Part shown: positions 1-8,657 of the stretch, in pieces
Layout of the letters: each line of letters begins with the position of its first letter
How positions within the stretch are numbered: position 1 is the first letter of the stretch
Assembly (NCBI GenBank): GCA_963791945.1
Contig: CAWBUD010000002.1
Coordinates: 4,154,001-4,218,000, forward strand
Length of the DNA: 64,000 bases
Direction of reading: 5' to 3'
Origin: PALSA-1003 sp963791945
GTDB lineage: Bacteria; Pseudomonadota; Gammaproteobacteria; Burkholderiales; Casimicrobiaceae
Notes under the pieces: generated by a model
Told to the model about the DNA's origin: nothing
The model's input: only the letters and a program-made list of their open reading frames with translations
The model's database searches: none
Made by a program: the position numbers and the translations under genes

Positions 1-1548
1 CGTGTAGTCGAACGTGCCGGTATTGCCGTCGGTGAAGGTGAATGTCGCACTGCCGACCGCGGTCGCCACGACTTTCGTCGGATCGAACGGCACGGCATTG
101 AAGGGCGGCCCACTCGTCTGGTAGAGCGTGCCGCTATAGGTGCCCGCCGCGGTCTTGCCCGCCGTCACGACCAGCCACAACGGCGAACCATCCTTCCCAT
201 ACGTGAACCACGTGGCGAAGATCGTATCGCCCTGGTGAGTCAGGTTGACGCCCCACCCCGATTCCGAGCCGGCGGGCGCGGCCCACCACAGATCCTGGTA
301 GTTGTAGGCCTGCGTCAGGTCCGCGAGGATGCCGAACGTGCAGGTCGGCAACGGACCGAACACCTCGCGCGTGATGTTCTTGGTTTGCGGGACGCCATTG
401 AAGGTGTAGGTAAACGTGCCGTTGTCCGCGTCGCTGAAACTGAGTTTGCCTGTGCCGACGGCGACGCTGCGAACGAACGTGGAACTGAAAGGGACGGAGT
501 CGAACGCAGGCCCCGTGGACTGCAGCAGCGTGCCCGTGTACACCGTCGCGGTCGTCGTGGTCGAAGTCGTCAGGTTGGCGATCATCGACAGCCACCATCC
601 CTTGCCCGTCGCATCGTAGGTAAACCACGTCCCGAATATCACATTGCCCTGGTGCGCCAGGTTGAGCCCCCAGCCGGCCTCGGATTCGGGGGGATTGTTC
701 CACCACAGACCCTCGTAGTTGGGCGGACCCGCGGCGACGACCTGGACCGACGTCGCTGGAGAAACCAGACCGAACGGTGTGCCGGCAGGAAGATTCATCT
801 GCCACTGGAAGTTGTACGAACCGGGACTCGACGGGGCGACGACGGCGAATTCGAAGGTGACCGTCTCCCCGGGCGCCACCGCTGAAGGCAGGGCGACGTT
901 GGCGACGCCCCACGTCGTGTTGCCCGTCGGTGCGGCCGAGCCGAGCGAATATCCGTCGGTCGGCAGCCAAGTGACAATGGTCGTGTTCTTGAACGTTACC
1001 GTGACCTGAATCGTCGCGCCCGCCGGAACGGTGGATGGCACCTGCTGCGAGACGAACTCGGCCGCGGTCGAGACCACGATCGAGGCGCCGGGCGTCTCCT
1101 CGCCGAACGTGCCGTGGAGCTGAGAAAGCATGCGAAACTTGAACGGCGGCGTGGCCGTGAAACCGCAAGCGAGCGGCTTGATCACGAAACTGAACGTCAC
1201 GTCCTGACCCGGCGCGACGTCGTACGGCAGGAGGACGCGGTTGCCGCTGTGGCTGCCGTAAGCGTTGCCCTGGATGCACCAGTAGTAGTTATCCTGTGGC
1301 TCCTGGGTGGCGAGGAAGACATCACCCTCCGCGCGGTACCACGTCGCCGCGCCCGTGTTGCGCATCGTCACCGACGCTGCCGCGGGAGTCTGGAACTGAA
1401 CGAAGGCGGGCGTCGATTGCGACACGAAGGCCGCGGAGTATGCCGGCTGAGCCTGCAGGCTCGGTGTCGCCAAAGTGGTCAAGATTAGACCGCAGACGCC
1501 GGCAGACCATGCTCCGCGCCTCGCGCGGCGCGGCACGACCGTACTCAT
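1..1548 (-). CDS. Secreted protein with two Ig-like domains and at least two Trp-rich GWG/HQG repeats, C-terminus off the window
   Basis: The minus-strand frame is open from ATG 1548-1546 to the left edge (at least 516 residues, 3' end missing). The N-terminus has an Arg-rich stretch, a hydrophobic core and an A-Q-A cleavage site near residue 32, so it is probably exported. Residues about 40-150 and 155-255 are two Ig-like domains of the kind also found in NBR1 (features such as LPYDVAPGQDVTF and APGETVTFEF). From about residue 270 there are two repeats of roughly 120-140 residues, each with the core pattern E-(A/S)-GWG-(L/V)-NL-(A/T)-HQG followed by (G/A)TWFTY and a WWL or WLV stretch. Such repeats are common in betaproteobacterial surface proteins of unknown function. 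More repeats may lie beyond the edge. It is divergent from hemA. Architecture confidence is high; function is unknown. Confidence 0.85.
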   Translation of the reverse strand, partial: MSTVVPRRARRGAWSAGVCGLILTTLATPSLQAQPAYSAAFVSQSTPAFVQFQTPAAASVTMRNTGAATWYRAEGDVFLATQEPQDNYYWCIQGNAYGSHSGNRVLLPYDVAPGQDVTFSFVIKPLACGFTATPPFKFRMLSQLHGTFGEETPGASIVVSTAAEFVSQQVPSTVPAGATIQVTVTFKNTTIVTWLPTDGYSLGSAAPTGNTTWGVANVALPSAVAPGETVTFEFAVVAPSSPGSYNFQWQMNLPAGTPFGLVSPATSVQVVAAGPPNYEGLWWNNPPESEAGWGLNLAHQGNVIFGTWFTYDATGKGWWLSMIANLTTSTTTTATVYTGTLLQSTGPAFDSVPFSSTFVRSVAVGTGKLSFSDADNGTFTYTFNGVPQTKNITREVFGPLPTCTFGILADLTQAYNYQDLWWAAPAGSESGWGVNLTHQGDTIFATWFTYGKDGSPLWLVVTAGKTAAGTYSGTLYQTSGPPFNAVPFDPTKVVATAVGSATFTFTDGNTGTFDYT

Positions 1549-1811
1549 ACAGAGCGACCGGACATGCGACTCAAGCGCTCACTCCCTTCTCTGGGGCAAT
1601 GGGGCTCCGATCGTCCTACGACCCCGGTGCGGACGAGCGGTGGTGGGGCCCATGGAGCTCGTTCATTGCGCAAGGTCAATGACCCTGGTCCTTCGGGGTG
1701 GTTCAATCCGCCGATCGACGCCTTCCGCACCATGCAGCCGGAGCCTGCTTCAGGTTCTGCACGGGAGGCGATCGAATATGCATCCAGGGCTAGGACAGGA
1801 TCGTATTGCGT

Positions 1812-1817
1812 TAGAAT
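1812..1817 (+). promoter_or_regulatory. Candidate -10 element upstream of hemA
   Basis: TAGAAT matches the sigma-70 -10 consensus at five of six positions and lies 30 bases before the hemA start. I see no good -35 at 16-18 bases, so support is the hexamer and its position. The remaining divergent region (1549-1811) shows no other feature I can support. Confidence 0.35.
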
Positions 1818-1841
1818 ATCAGTGACTTGTAGCCCACCGCC

Positions 1842-3095
1842 ATGCCGCTCTTCGCCCTCGGCTTGAACCACACGACCGCACCGGTCTCGGTGCGGGAGCG
1901 GGTTGCGTTCCAGCTCGACACGCTCGGGACCGCGCTGCGCGACCTGCTCGGGCAACCGCGGGTCAAGGAAGCCGCGATCCTGTCGACGTGCAACCGGACC
2001 GAAGTCTACTTCAACGGCGCGGATGCTCAGCCGGTCGTGCACTGGCTGGAGGCCTTCCATCGCGTACCCCAATCGGCGTTGTCCCCGCACATCTACACGC
2101 TACCGCAGGATGAGGCGGTGGCGCACGCGTTCCGGGTGGCAAGCGGCCTCGATTCCATGGTGCTCGGCGAGCCGCAGATCCTCGGCCAGATGAAGCAGGC
2201 GGTGAAGACCGCAGAGTCGGCGGGTTCGCTGGGCCTGGTGTTGAACCGGCTGTTCCAGCGCACGTTCGCTGTGGCGAAGGACGTCCGTACCCAGACCGAT
2301 ATCGGCAGCGCGTCGATTTCGATGGCCGCAGCCGCGGTCAAGCTCGCCGAGCGCATCTTTCCGTCGATCGCCGAGCAGCGCCTGCTGCTGATCGGCGCCG
2401 GCGAGATGATCGATCTGTGCGCGACGCATTTCGCGGCGCGGGGACCGAAGTCGATCACGGTGGCCAACCGCACGCTCGAGCGCGGTGCGCAGCTCGCCTC
2501 GCGCGTTCAGGCCGACACGATAACCCTGCACGAGCTGCCCGAGCGCCTGGCGCACTTCGATATCATCGTCACGTCGACCGCGAGTTCCCTGCCGATCCTT
2601 GGCAAGGGGATGCTCGAACGGGCGATCAAGGTGCGTCGCCACGCGCCGATGTTCATCGTCGATCTCGCCGTACCGCGCGACGTCGAGCCCGAGGCGGAAG
2701 AGCTCGACGACGTGTTCCTCTACAGCGTCGACGACCTCGCGAACATCGTCAAGGACAATCTGCAGATCCGCGTCGAAGCCGTGCGCGAGGCGGAGGCGAT
2801 GATCGCGACGCAGGCGGAGAGCTTCCTGCGCTGGCTCGAGGGCCGCACGGTCGTGCCCATGATCACCGCGCTGCATGGCCATCACGACGCGCTGCGGCTG
2901 GCCGAGCTGGAGCGCGCGCGGCGGCTGCTCGCCAACGGAACGCCAGTGGAGCAGGTGCTCGATCAGCTGGCGCGCGGGCTGACCAACAAGTTCCTGCACG
3001 CGCCGACGCAGGCGCTCAACGGCGCCGGCGAAGCGGAGCGCGCGGAGTTGCTGGCGCTGTTCCAGCGCGTGTATCACCTTCCCGACGAGACGTAG
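1842..3095 (+). CDS. hemA: Glutamyl-tRNA reductase
   Basis: This cytoplasmic enzyme reduces glutamyl-tRNA(Glu) with NADPH to glutamate-1-semialdehyde, the first committed step of C5-pathway tetrapyrrole synthesis. The 417-residue protein has the family N-terminus (GLNHTTAPVSVRERVAF), the catalytic cysteine at residue 50 in ILSTCNRTEVY, the LGEPQILGQMK motif, a Rossmann nucleotide-binding segment near residue 185 (LLIGAGEM) and a C-terminal dimerisation helix region. Length is normal for the family. The ATG at 1842 gives the canonical start. Its TAG stop lies inside a dispersed GTAGCCC repeat. prfA follows about 150 bases downstream, the usual hemA-prfA order, so it may be cotranscribed. Confidence 0.97.
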   Translation: MPLFALGLNHTTAPVSVRERVAFQLDTLGTALRDLLGQPRVKEAAILSTCNRTEVYFNGADAQPVVHWLEAFHRVPQSALSPHIYTLPQDEAVAHAFRVASGLDSMVLGEPQILGQMKQAVKTAESAGSLGLVLNRLFQRTFAVAKDVRTQTDIGSASISMAAAAVKLAERIFPSIAEQRLLLIGAGEMIDLCATHFAARGPKSITVANRTLERGAQLASRVQADTITLHELPERLAHFDIIVTSTASSLPILGKGMLERAIKVRRHAPMFIVDLAVPRDVEPEAEELDDVFLYSVDDLANIVKDNLQIRVEAVREAEAMIATQAESFLRWLEGRTVVPMITALHGHHDALRLAELERARRLLANGTPVEQVLDQLARGLTNKFLHAPTQALNGAGEAERAELLALFQRVYHLPDET

Positions 3096-3126
3096 CCCCG
3101 GGCGGGCGCGACGCGCGAACCCCGGG
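3092..3126 (+). repeat. Dispersed palindromic GTAGCCC repeat, direct copy
   Basis: The element begins GTAGCCCCGGG and ends GCGAACCCCGGG, forming CCCCGGG arms. It belongs to the family also seen near 7.4, 15.3, 27.5, 40.5 and 46.4 kb. The TAG in its first four bases is the hemA stop codon. Confidence 0.8.
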
Positions 3127-3150
3127 AGCGCCACACTGACGTGGTCTCCA

Positions 3151-3191
3151 ACCCCGGGTAAAGCCCGCGCGACGACTCACCCCTGGGCTAC
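3151..3191 (-). repeat. Dispersed palindromic GTAGCCC repeat, inverted copy
   Basis: Read on the minus strand it starts GTAGCCCAGGGGTGAG and ends in ACCCGGGGT, the same family as the copy 25 bases upstream but in the opposite orientation. The pair fills most of the hemA-prfA gap in a BIME-like arrangement. Confidence 0.7.
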
Positions 3192-3248
3192 GCATCGCTC
3201 GCTTGGAAAGCAAGCCGGGCGACGACGATTCCGGTACCGTTGTTCACG

Positions 3249-4331
3249 ATGAAGGCCTCGCTCAGCACACGACTCGGCAAGCTCGATACCCGGCTGGAGG
3301 AGCTCAACCGGCTGCTCGCGGCGCCGGAGGCGACCCGCGATCTCGACCGCTATCGCGCGCTTACCCGCGAGCATGCGGAGATCGCGCCGCTCGTCGCGCT
3401 GCACCGCGACTGGCAGCAGGCGGAGCGCGAGCTGGCGGCCGCACGCGATCTCCAGGCCGATCCGGAAATGAAGGCGTACGCCGAGGAGGAGGCAAAGGCG
3501 GCGACCGCGACCATGGAGCGGCTGGAAGAGGATCTGCAGCGCGCACTGCTGCCCAAGGATCCCAACGACGAGCGCAACGTGTTCCTCGAGATCCGCGCCG
3601 GCACCGGCGGCGACGAGTCGGCGCTTTTCGCAGGCGATCTCTTCCGCATGTACGCCCGGTTCGCCGAGCGCAGCCGCTGGCAGGTCGAGCTGGTGTCGGA
3701 GAGCCCCGGCGACATGGGCGGCTTCAAGGAAGTGATCGCCCGGATCGCCGGCGCGGGCGTTTACGGGCGGCTCAAGTTCGAATCCGGCGGGCATCGCGTG
3801 CAGCGCGTTCCCGCGACCGAGGCGCAGGGCCGGATCCACACGTCGGCGTGCACGGTTGCCGTGCTGCCGGAAGCCGATCCCATCGCCGACATCACGATCA
3901 ACCCCGCGGACCTGCGCATCGACACTTTCCGGGCCTCGGGCGCCGGCGGCCAGCACGTCAACAAGACGGACTCCGCCGTGCGGGTCACCCACCTTCCCAC
4001 CGGCATCGTCGTCGAATGCCAGGACGATCGGTCGCAGCACCGCAACCGCGCGCAGGCGATGGCGGTGCTCGCCTCGCGGATACTCGATCGCGAGCGCCAG
4101 GAGCGGCAAAAAAAAGAGGCGGCGACCCGCAAGAGCCTCATCGGCAGCGGCGATCGCTCGGAGCGCATCCGCACCTACAACTTCCCGCAGGGTCGCGTCA
4201 CGGATCACCGCATCAATCTCACGCTCTACAAGATCGACCAGATCATGGACGGCGATCTTGCCGAGCTTGTCGACGCACTCGCGCAGGAATTCCAGGCCGA
4301 GCAACTGGCCGCGCTGGGCGAAGGCGGCTAA
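3249..4331 (+). CDS. prfA: Peptide chain release factor 1
   Basis: RF1 recognises UAA and UAG stop codons and triggers peptidyl-tRNA hydrolysis on the ribosome. The 360-residue product has the length of E. coli RF1. The GGQ motif falls at residues 233-235 (GAGGQHVNKTDSAVR), and the RF1-type tripeptide anticodon P-A-T is visible in RVPATEAQGR. The ATG at 3249 gives the standard N-terminus MKASLSTRLGKL; an in-frame TTG nine bases upstream is less likely. It normally neighbours prmC, which methylates the GGQ glutamine. Here prmC is 2.2 kb away, beyond a GNAT gene and a convergent sorAB pair. Many genes in this window end in the TAG supplied by a dispersed repeat, which RF1 would read. Confidence 0.97.
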   Translation: MKASLSTRLGKLDTRLEELNRLLAAPEATRDLDRYRALTREHAEIAPLVALHRDWQQAERELAAARDLQADPEMKAYAEEEAKAATATMERLEEDLQRALLPKDPNDERNVFLEIRAGTGGDESALFAGDLFRMYARFAERSRWQVELVSESPGDMGGFKEVIARIAGAGVYGRLKFESGGHRVQRVPATEAQGRIHTSACTVAVLPEADPIADITINPADLRIDTFRASGAGGQHVNKTDSAVRVTHLPTGIVVECQDDRSQHRNRAQAMAVLASRILDRERQERQKKEAATRKSLIGSGDRSERIRTYNFPQGRVTDHRINLTLYKIDQIMDGDLAELVDALAQEFQAEQLAALGEGG

Positions 4332-4343
4332 AGAGCGTTCGCG

Positions 4344-4880
4344 ATGGCCGGGCGGAAAGCGGCGAGGCGAATCCTGATCACCGAGCGCCTCGGCTTACGC
4401 GAGTTTCGCGAAGGCGACGTCGATGCTCTGTATCGGCTCGACTCCGATCCGCGAGTGATGCGCTACATCGGCGACGGTTCCGTCGGCACGCGCGCGTCGG
4501 TCGCGGCCGCCGTGGCGCGTTCGATGAAGTATTACGACATGTATCCGGGCCTGGGCGTGTGGCCGGCCGAGCATCGCGCGACCGGCCGCTTCGTCGGCTG
4601 GTTCTGTCTGAAGTACGTTCCGCAGACGGTCGAGATCGAAGTCGGTTACCGCTTGTCGCCCGAGGCCTGGGGTCGAGGCTACGCGACCGAGGGCGCGCGA
4701 GCGGTCGTTCAATATGGCTTCGGCGAGCTCGGCCTCGAACGCATCATCGGGCTGACGCACCCGGACAACGTCGCTTCACAACGCGTGCTTCGGAAGGCGG
4801 GCCTCGCCGACGGCGGCTGGGGGCGCTACTACGGTCGGCGGCTGAGGCTGTTCGTCGCGGCCGCTCAGGATTTGCCGTAG
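4344..4880 (+). CDS. GNAT-family N-acetyltransferase, RimJ/RimL type
   Basis: A 178-residue acetyl-CoA-dependent acetyltransferase. It opens with the RimJ/RimL-like TERLGLREFREGDVDALY and has the acetyl-CoA-binding motif A region SPEAWGRGYATEG near residues 108-120, followed by NVASQRVLRKAGL typical of the C-terminal helix. The substrate (protein N-terminus, antibiotic or metabolite) cannot be told from sequence. It starts 12 bases after prfA, so it is probably cotranscribed with it, and its 3' end overlaps the convergent cytochrome c gene by 16 bases. Confidence 0.88.
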   Translation: MAGRKAARRILITERLGLREFREGDVDALYRLDSDPRVMRYIGDGSVGTRASVAAAVARSMKYYDMYPGLGVWPAEHRATGRFVGWFCLKYVPQTVEIEVGYRLSPEAWGRGYATEGARAVVQYGFGELGLERIIGLTHPDNVASQRVLRKAGLADGGWGRYYGRRLRLFVAAAQDLP

Positions 4881-5155
4881 TTGGCGTTGAGATAGTCGAC
4901 GATCGCTTTCGCGTCCTCGGCGCTGATCTCCGCGCCGAATACCTTGATCATCTTGGTCACTTCGCCGTTCCAGCCATTGAGATCGAGAAACGGCGAGTTC
5001 ATCGGGATGTAGTCGAGGCTGTGGCAGGCGCCGCAGTTGGCCTCGACCTGGGCGCGTCCCGGACCATCCTTCAGCTCGATGCGGCGCTCCTGCGCGATTA
5101 CGAGACCGGCCGCGAGCGCCAAGCCGAACAAGAGACAGGCAACGATGGTCTTCAT
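4865..5155 (-). CDS. sorB: Small class I cytochrome c, SorB-like subunit of sulfite dehydrogenase
   Basis: A 96-residue periplasmic cytochrome with an N-terminal signal peptide (hydrophobic residues 4-20, cleavage near AQE) and one heme c site CGACH at residues 41-45. Candidate axial Met ligands are M52 and M68. It lies 11 bases downstream of a SorA-like molybdoenzyme on the same strand. In Starkeya-type SorAB a cytochrome of about this size takes electrons from the Moco subunit. The SorB name rests on context as much as on sequence, since small c-type cytochromes are hard to separate. The start at 5155 gives the clear signal peptide. Confidence 0.82.
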   Translation of the reverse strand: MKTIVACLLFGLALAAGLVIAQERRIELKDGPGRAQVEANCGACHSLDYIPMNSPFLDLNGWNGEVTKMIKVFGAEISAEDAKAIVDYLNANYGKS

Positions 5156-5166
5156 CCGGCTCTCCA

Positions 5167-6402
5167 TCAAACCGCGTTGACGGCAATCCGTTGGACGACG
5201 TTGTGATGGTAGCCCGCGGGATTGGCGATAAGCTCCATCGTCTGCGTCGCGCCCGCGCGATTGCTGGCGCGCGCCATGACGATCAATCCTCCACGCTCGC
5301 TCGGCGTGAACGATTGGCTGAAGCTGCGGAAGGAGAACCGGCCGTGATCGGTTCCCAGGGTCGCGCTCCGCCAGGAACGCCCGCCGTCGATCGAAACGTC
5401 GACGCCCGCGATCCCGCGTCCGCCGTCCCAGGCGAGACCGCGAACCTCGAAGGTCTTCCCGACGGAAACCTGTTGCCCGGCGGCGACGTTGGTGATGATC
5501 GAATTGACGACCATCTCCGTTATCGGCTCGTTGGCCTCCGTCATCTGGGACGCGAAGTGCTCGACCAGCGGAAAGCGGTTGGTGGGGACGCGATACGCCG
5601 TCTTGATCCAGAAGTTTTCGAATGGCTTGCTCAACGCGCTGATCGACGTCACATGCTTCATCCAGTACGTTCCGGTCCACCCGGCCACCACGATGCGCGC
5701 CGGAAAGCCGTTCCAGTGCGGCAGCGGCTCGCCGTTCATTTCGTAGGCGATCAAGGTGTTCTCGTCGAGCGCCTTCCAGACGGGAATCGATTTCTGGAAG
5801 TCGGGCGTGGCCGGCATGATCGGACCGTCCGCGCCGTCGAAGGCGATCTCGAGGGCTTCCTTCTTGAGCCCGGCCTTGGCGAGCACGTCCTTGAGGCGCG
5901 CGCCCTTCCAGCGCGCGTTGCCCATCGCGCCCGCGCCCCATTCGACGCCCGCCACGTGCGGGTCGAAGAGCCCCCGGCGATTGCCCGAGCACTGGTTGAC
6001 GGCGGCGAGCTCGACCGCGGGAAAATCTCGGCGCAACTGATCGTAGTTGATCTCGAACGGCGTGGCCGCGGCGTCGCCGCCGATCTTGAGCGTCCACTTG
6101 TCGGCGGCGACCGTGGCGGGAATGCCCGCGAGGTGATAGCGGACGAAGAACGCCTTGTTCGGCGTGAAGTCCTCGGCGAAGTATTCCAGCGGCGTTTCGT
6201 AATTCGGCGGCCGCCACGTGCGCTTGATGAGCGGCACCTTGCCGGCGATGGCTTCGAGATCGCTCTCCGCCACGGTGCCCGCCGGCAGAGGGCTGAGTCC
6301 CGGTGGATTCGGTACGGCGCCGCGCGCGTGCGTCGCGAGCCATGCTCCTCCGGTGGCGAGCACGAGGCCGCCGGTCGTCTTGAGAAAATCGCGTCGTGAC
6401 AT
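5167..6402 (-). CDS. sorA: Tat-exported sulfite oxidase-type molybdoenzyme, SorA-like
   Basis: A 411-residue periplasmic molybdopterin enzyme predicted to oxidise sulfite to sulfate and pass electrons to the downstream cytochrome c. The N-terminus MSRRDFLKTTGG is a twin-arginine signal. The Moco-ligating cysteine is C138 in NQCSGNRRG, followed by the oxidoreductase molybdopterin-binding domain (about 75-290) and the Mo-co dimerisation domain (about 310-411, with VDVSIDGGRSWRSATLG). I chose ATG 6402 over an upstream in-frame start at 6444 because GGAGG sits 6-7 bases before it and the Tat motif follows at once. Other members of the family (YedY-like, nitrate reductase-like) are less likely given the adjacent SorB-like gene. 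Confidence 0.88.
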   Translation of the reverse strand: MSRRDFLKTTGGLVLATGGAWLATHARGAVPNPPGLSPLPAGTVAESDLEAIAGKVPLIKRTWRPPNYETPLEYFAEDFTPNKAFFVRYHLAGIPATVAADKWTLKIGGDAAATPFEINYDQLRRDFPAVELAAVNQCSGNRRGLFDPHVAGVEWGAGAMGNARWKGARLKDVLAKAGLKKEALEIAFDGADGPIMPATPDFQKSIPVWKALDENTLIAYEMNGEPLPHWNGFPARIVVAGWTGTYWMKHVTSISALSKPFENFWIKTAYRVPTNRFPLVEHFASQMTEANEPITEMVVNSIITNVAAGQQVSVGKTFEVRGLAWDGGRGIAGVDVSIDGGRSWRSATLGTDHGRFSFRSFSQSFTPSERGGLIVMARASNRAGATQTMELIANPAGYHHNVVQRIAVNAV

Positions 6403-6573
6403 GAGCCCCTCCGCAGTATCCGCCGATGCCCCGCCGTCGCTCACGCCCGGACGCTTTTGCTCCGGTGCTTCGATCTGGCGTTATCCAGGGCCGGCGGCCA
6501 TTATCATGCAGCGCCGTTATACACTGCAAGACTGCCCGCAGACGCATTGTTTATCGAAGCATAAGGCCGGCTG

Positions 6574-7398
6574 ATGCGTCTTCCGCCAACGGTTTCCGCA
6601 GCGCTCGCCCTGAGCGGGCTCGTGCCGCTGGAATCCAAGCTGCTGCTCGCCCACGTGCTGGGCCGCGATCGCGCCTGGATCGCCGCGCACGGCGACGCCC
6701 CGCTCGAGCCGGCTCAAGCACGCGCGTTCGACGCGCTGGTGCGCCGCCGCAGCGAGGGCGAGCCCGTCGCCTATCTGACCGGCCGGCGCGAGTTCTTCGG
6801 GCTCGATCTCGAGATCACGCCCGACGTGCTCATTCCGCGTCCGGAGACGGAGCTGCTGGTCGAGTTGGCGTTGAGGTGGGTCGCCTCGGACGCGCACGCG
6901 CGGATTCTCGACCTCGGTTGCGGATCCGGCGCCGTGGCGGTCGCGATCGCGCACGAGCGCCCGCACGCTGGCGTGCTCGGCGTCGACGTGTCCGGCGCTG
7001 CGGTCGAGCTCGCGCGGCGCAATGCGCAACGGCTCTCGGTCGACAACGTCCTCTTCGCGCAATCGGACTGGTTCGCGGATGTACCGCACGAGCGCTTCGC
7101 GCTCGTCGTCGGCAACCCGCCCTACGTTGCCCGGGAGGATCCGCACCTTACCGAGGGCGACCTTCGCTTCGAACCGCCGGACGCGCTCGTCGCCGGGGCG
7201 GACGGGCTCGATGCGCTTCGGACGATCGTCGCGGCTGCGCCTGCCTATCTCGCATCGGGGGCGCATCTTGCGCTGGAGCACGGGCACGATCAGGCGGACG
7301 CGGTGCAGGCGCTGCTGCGCGATGCGGGATTCCAATCGGTTGCGTCGGCGCGCGATCTGGCCGGCATCCCGCGCGTGACTTACGGTACGTTGACGTAG
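6574..7398 (+). CDS. prmC: Release factor glutamine methyltransferase
   Basis: PrmC methylates the GGQ glutamine of RF1 and RF2 using SAM. The 274-residue protein has an N-terminal helical domain with the LIPRPETELLVE segment, SAM-binding motif I ILDLGCGSGAVAVAIA and the catalytic NPPY at residues 181-184. Length matches the family. It is divergent from sorA, with 171 bases between the two starts. The TAG stop lies in a dispersed GTAGCCC repeat. Confidence 0.96.
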   Translation: MRLPPTVSAALALSGLVPLESKLLLAHVLGRDRAWIAAHGDAPLEPAQARAFDALVRRRSEGEPVAYLTGRREFFGLDLEITPDVLIPRPETELLVELALRWVASDAHARILDLGCGSGAVAVAIAHERPHAGVLGVDVSGAAVELARRNAQRLSVDNVLFAQSDWFADVPHERFALVVGNPPYVAREDPHLTEGDLRFEPPDALVAGADGLDALRTIVAAAPAYLASGAHLALEHGHDQADAVQALLRDAGFQSVASARDLAGIPRVTYGTLT

Positions 7399-7516
7399 CC
7401 CAGGCTGAGCGATCCTCGCAAGGGCCCGTGCCGCGCTCGACACAAGTGGAGCGATGCCGGGGGAATTCCTCTGAGGACGCAAATTTCCCGGGGTTCGCTC
7501 GCTCACTCCGGGCTAC
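7395..7516. repeat. Two GTAGCCC-family repeat copies between convergent genes
   Basis: A degenerate direct copy starts at 7395 (GTAGCCCAGGCTGAGCG) and supplies the prmC TAG. An inverted copy at 7487-7516 (minus strand GTAGCCCGGAGTGAGCG then GCGAACCCCGGG) supplies the TGA stop of the facing Ldh2-type gene. The pair may act as a bidirectional transcript end, but there is no U-tract. Confidence 0.72.
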
Positions 7517-8576
7517 GGGGCGCGGGCATCGGCACGCCGTATTTTTCCGCCCACTCCGCGAGTGCCGGCAGGATCCTCGGGTAGAGCGGAACGCCGTGCT
7601 CGAGAGCGTCGCGATATTGCGCGAGACCGCGCTCGCCGGGAAGCCGGACGCGATCGACGCCCGGCCGCGGCCGGGTATTGCGCGCCGCGGCTGCCACTGA
7701 ATCCATCTGCCTGCAGAACGCCGCGAGACCGCCGAAGCCTTCCGGATCGAGCACCTGCACGAACGTCGTCCCCGTCCATCCCTCCGGGGGATCGGCGCGG
7801 CCGTGACCCGCGAGTCCCGCAGTAAGCGCTTCGACCAGAAGGCCCAGCGCGAAGCCCTTGTGCCCGGCATCCACGCCCCCCAGCGGGAGCAGCGCGCCCT
7901 TGGGCTCGTTCACCAGCGCGCCCGGATCGTCGGTCGGCTGCCCTTGCGAATCGATCAGCCAAGCGCCAGGCAGCTTTCGTCCCGCGCGCATCTGCTGCAG
8001 CGCGTATCCCATGCTGGTGATGGACGTCGACACGTCGATGAGGATCGGGTCGCCCGAGGTGGGCAGGCCTGCGGCGATCGGGTTGGGCGTGATGAACGGC
8101 GTCAATCCGCCGTGAGGCGCGACCGCGGTGACCGTGGGGTCGGAGCATTCGACGATCGCGACGAGTCCCGCGTCGGTCGCGCGCTTGAGATACGCGGCGA
8201 GACAGGCGATGTGATGCGAGCGCCTGATCACGACGGTACCCGTGCCGCTCGCGCGTGCCATCGCCGTCGCCGCCTGAAGCGCGCGCAGGACGAGCCATGG
8301 TCCGGGAAGTCGACAGCCGTCCCAGACCTCGGCGGCCGCGCGGCGCGACAGCACCACAGGCTCGCCGCTTTTCGCCATGCGGTCGAGCGCGAGCTCCTTC
8401 AGGTACGGCGCGAGCAGCGCGAGCCCGTGCGTGGTGTGGCCCAGGAGATCGCCTTCGAGCAGCACGTCGGCGAGGTCGCGGGCGATGTCCGCGCGGCATC
8501 CCGCGGCTTCCGCGAGCGCGCGGGCAAAGCTGCGCAGATCCTCCGCGGCGTAGCGCGGGACGGGCGGTTCGCTCAT
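7503..8576 (-). CDS. Ldh2-family malate/L-lactate-type NAD(P)H-dependent oxidoreductase
   Basis: A 357-residue member of the malate/lactate/ureidoglycolate dehydrogenase superfamily, which has its own NAD(P)-binding fold distinct from Rossmann dehydrogenases. Visible family features are GHTTHGLALL near residues 51-60, SHHIACLAAYLKRA, the nucleotide-region segment SMGYALQQMRAGRKLPG and the glycine-rich GHKGFALGLLVEALTAGL. Substrates in the family include malate, sulfolactate, ureidoglycolate and cyclic imino acids, so substrate is open. The last residues RSPE and the TGA are encoded by the dispersed repeat, so the original C-terminus has probably been replaced. It is divergent from the GT2 gene. 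Confidence 0.85.
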   Translation of the reverse strand: MSEPPVPRYAAEDLRSFARALAEAAGCRADIARDLADVLLEGDLLGHTTHGLALLAPYLKELALDRMAKSGEPVVLSRRAAAEVWDGCRLPGPWLVLRALQAATAMARASGTGTVVIRRSHHIACLAAYLKRATDAGLVAIVECSDPTVTAVAPHGGLTPFITPNPIAAGLPTSGDPILIDVSTSITSMGYALQQMRAGRKLPGAWLIDSQGQPTDDPGALVNEPKGALLPLGGVDAGHKGFALGLLVEALTAGLAGHGRADPPEGWTGTTFVQVLDPEGFGGLAAFCRQMDSVAAAARNTRPRPGVDRVRLPGERGLAQYRDALEHGVPLYPRILPALAEWAEKYGVPMPAPRSPE

Positions 8577-8657
8577 GATGGTGTCGCGGTGATAATTGAC
8601 GCGGGCGCATCAATCGGGGACGATTCTAACCCACCCCGCGATTCGTACCGCTCCGCC

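Noticed and set aside
134..1279. A minus-strand open frame of 381 codons rich in Arg, Gly and Asp
   Set aside because: It is a shadow of the truncated surface protein, whose own minus-strand frame has a signal peptide, Ig-like domains and Trp-rich repeats. The shadow has no domain.
2417..3139. Open frames overlapping hemA and its 3' end on both strands
   Set aside because: These are Arg/Ala-rich frames typical of high-GC antisense and frame-shifted readings, with no recognisable motif.
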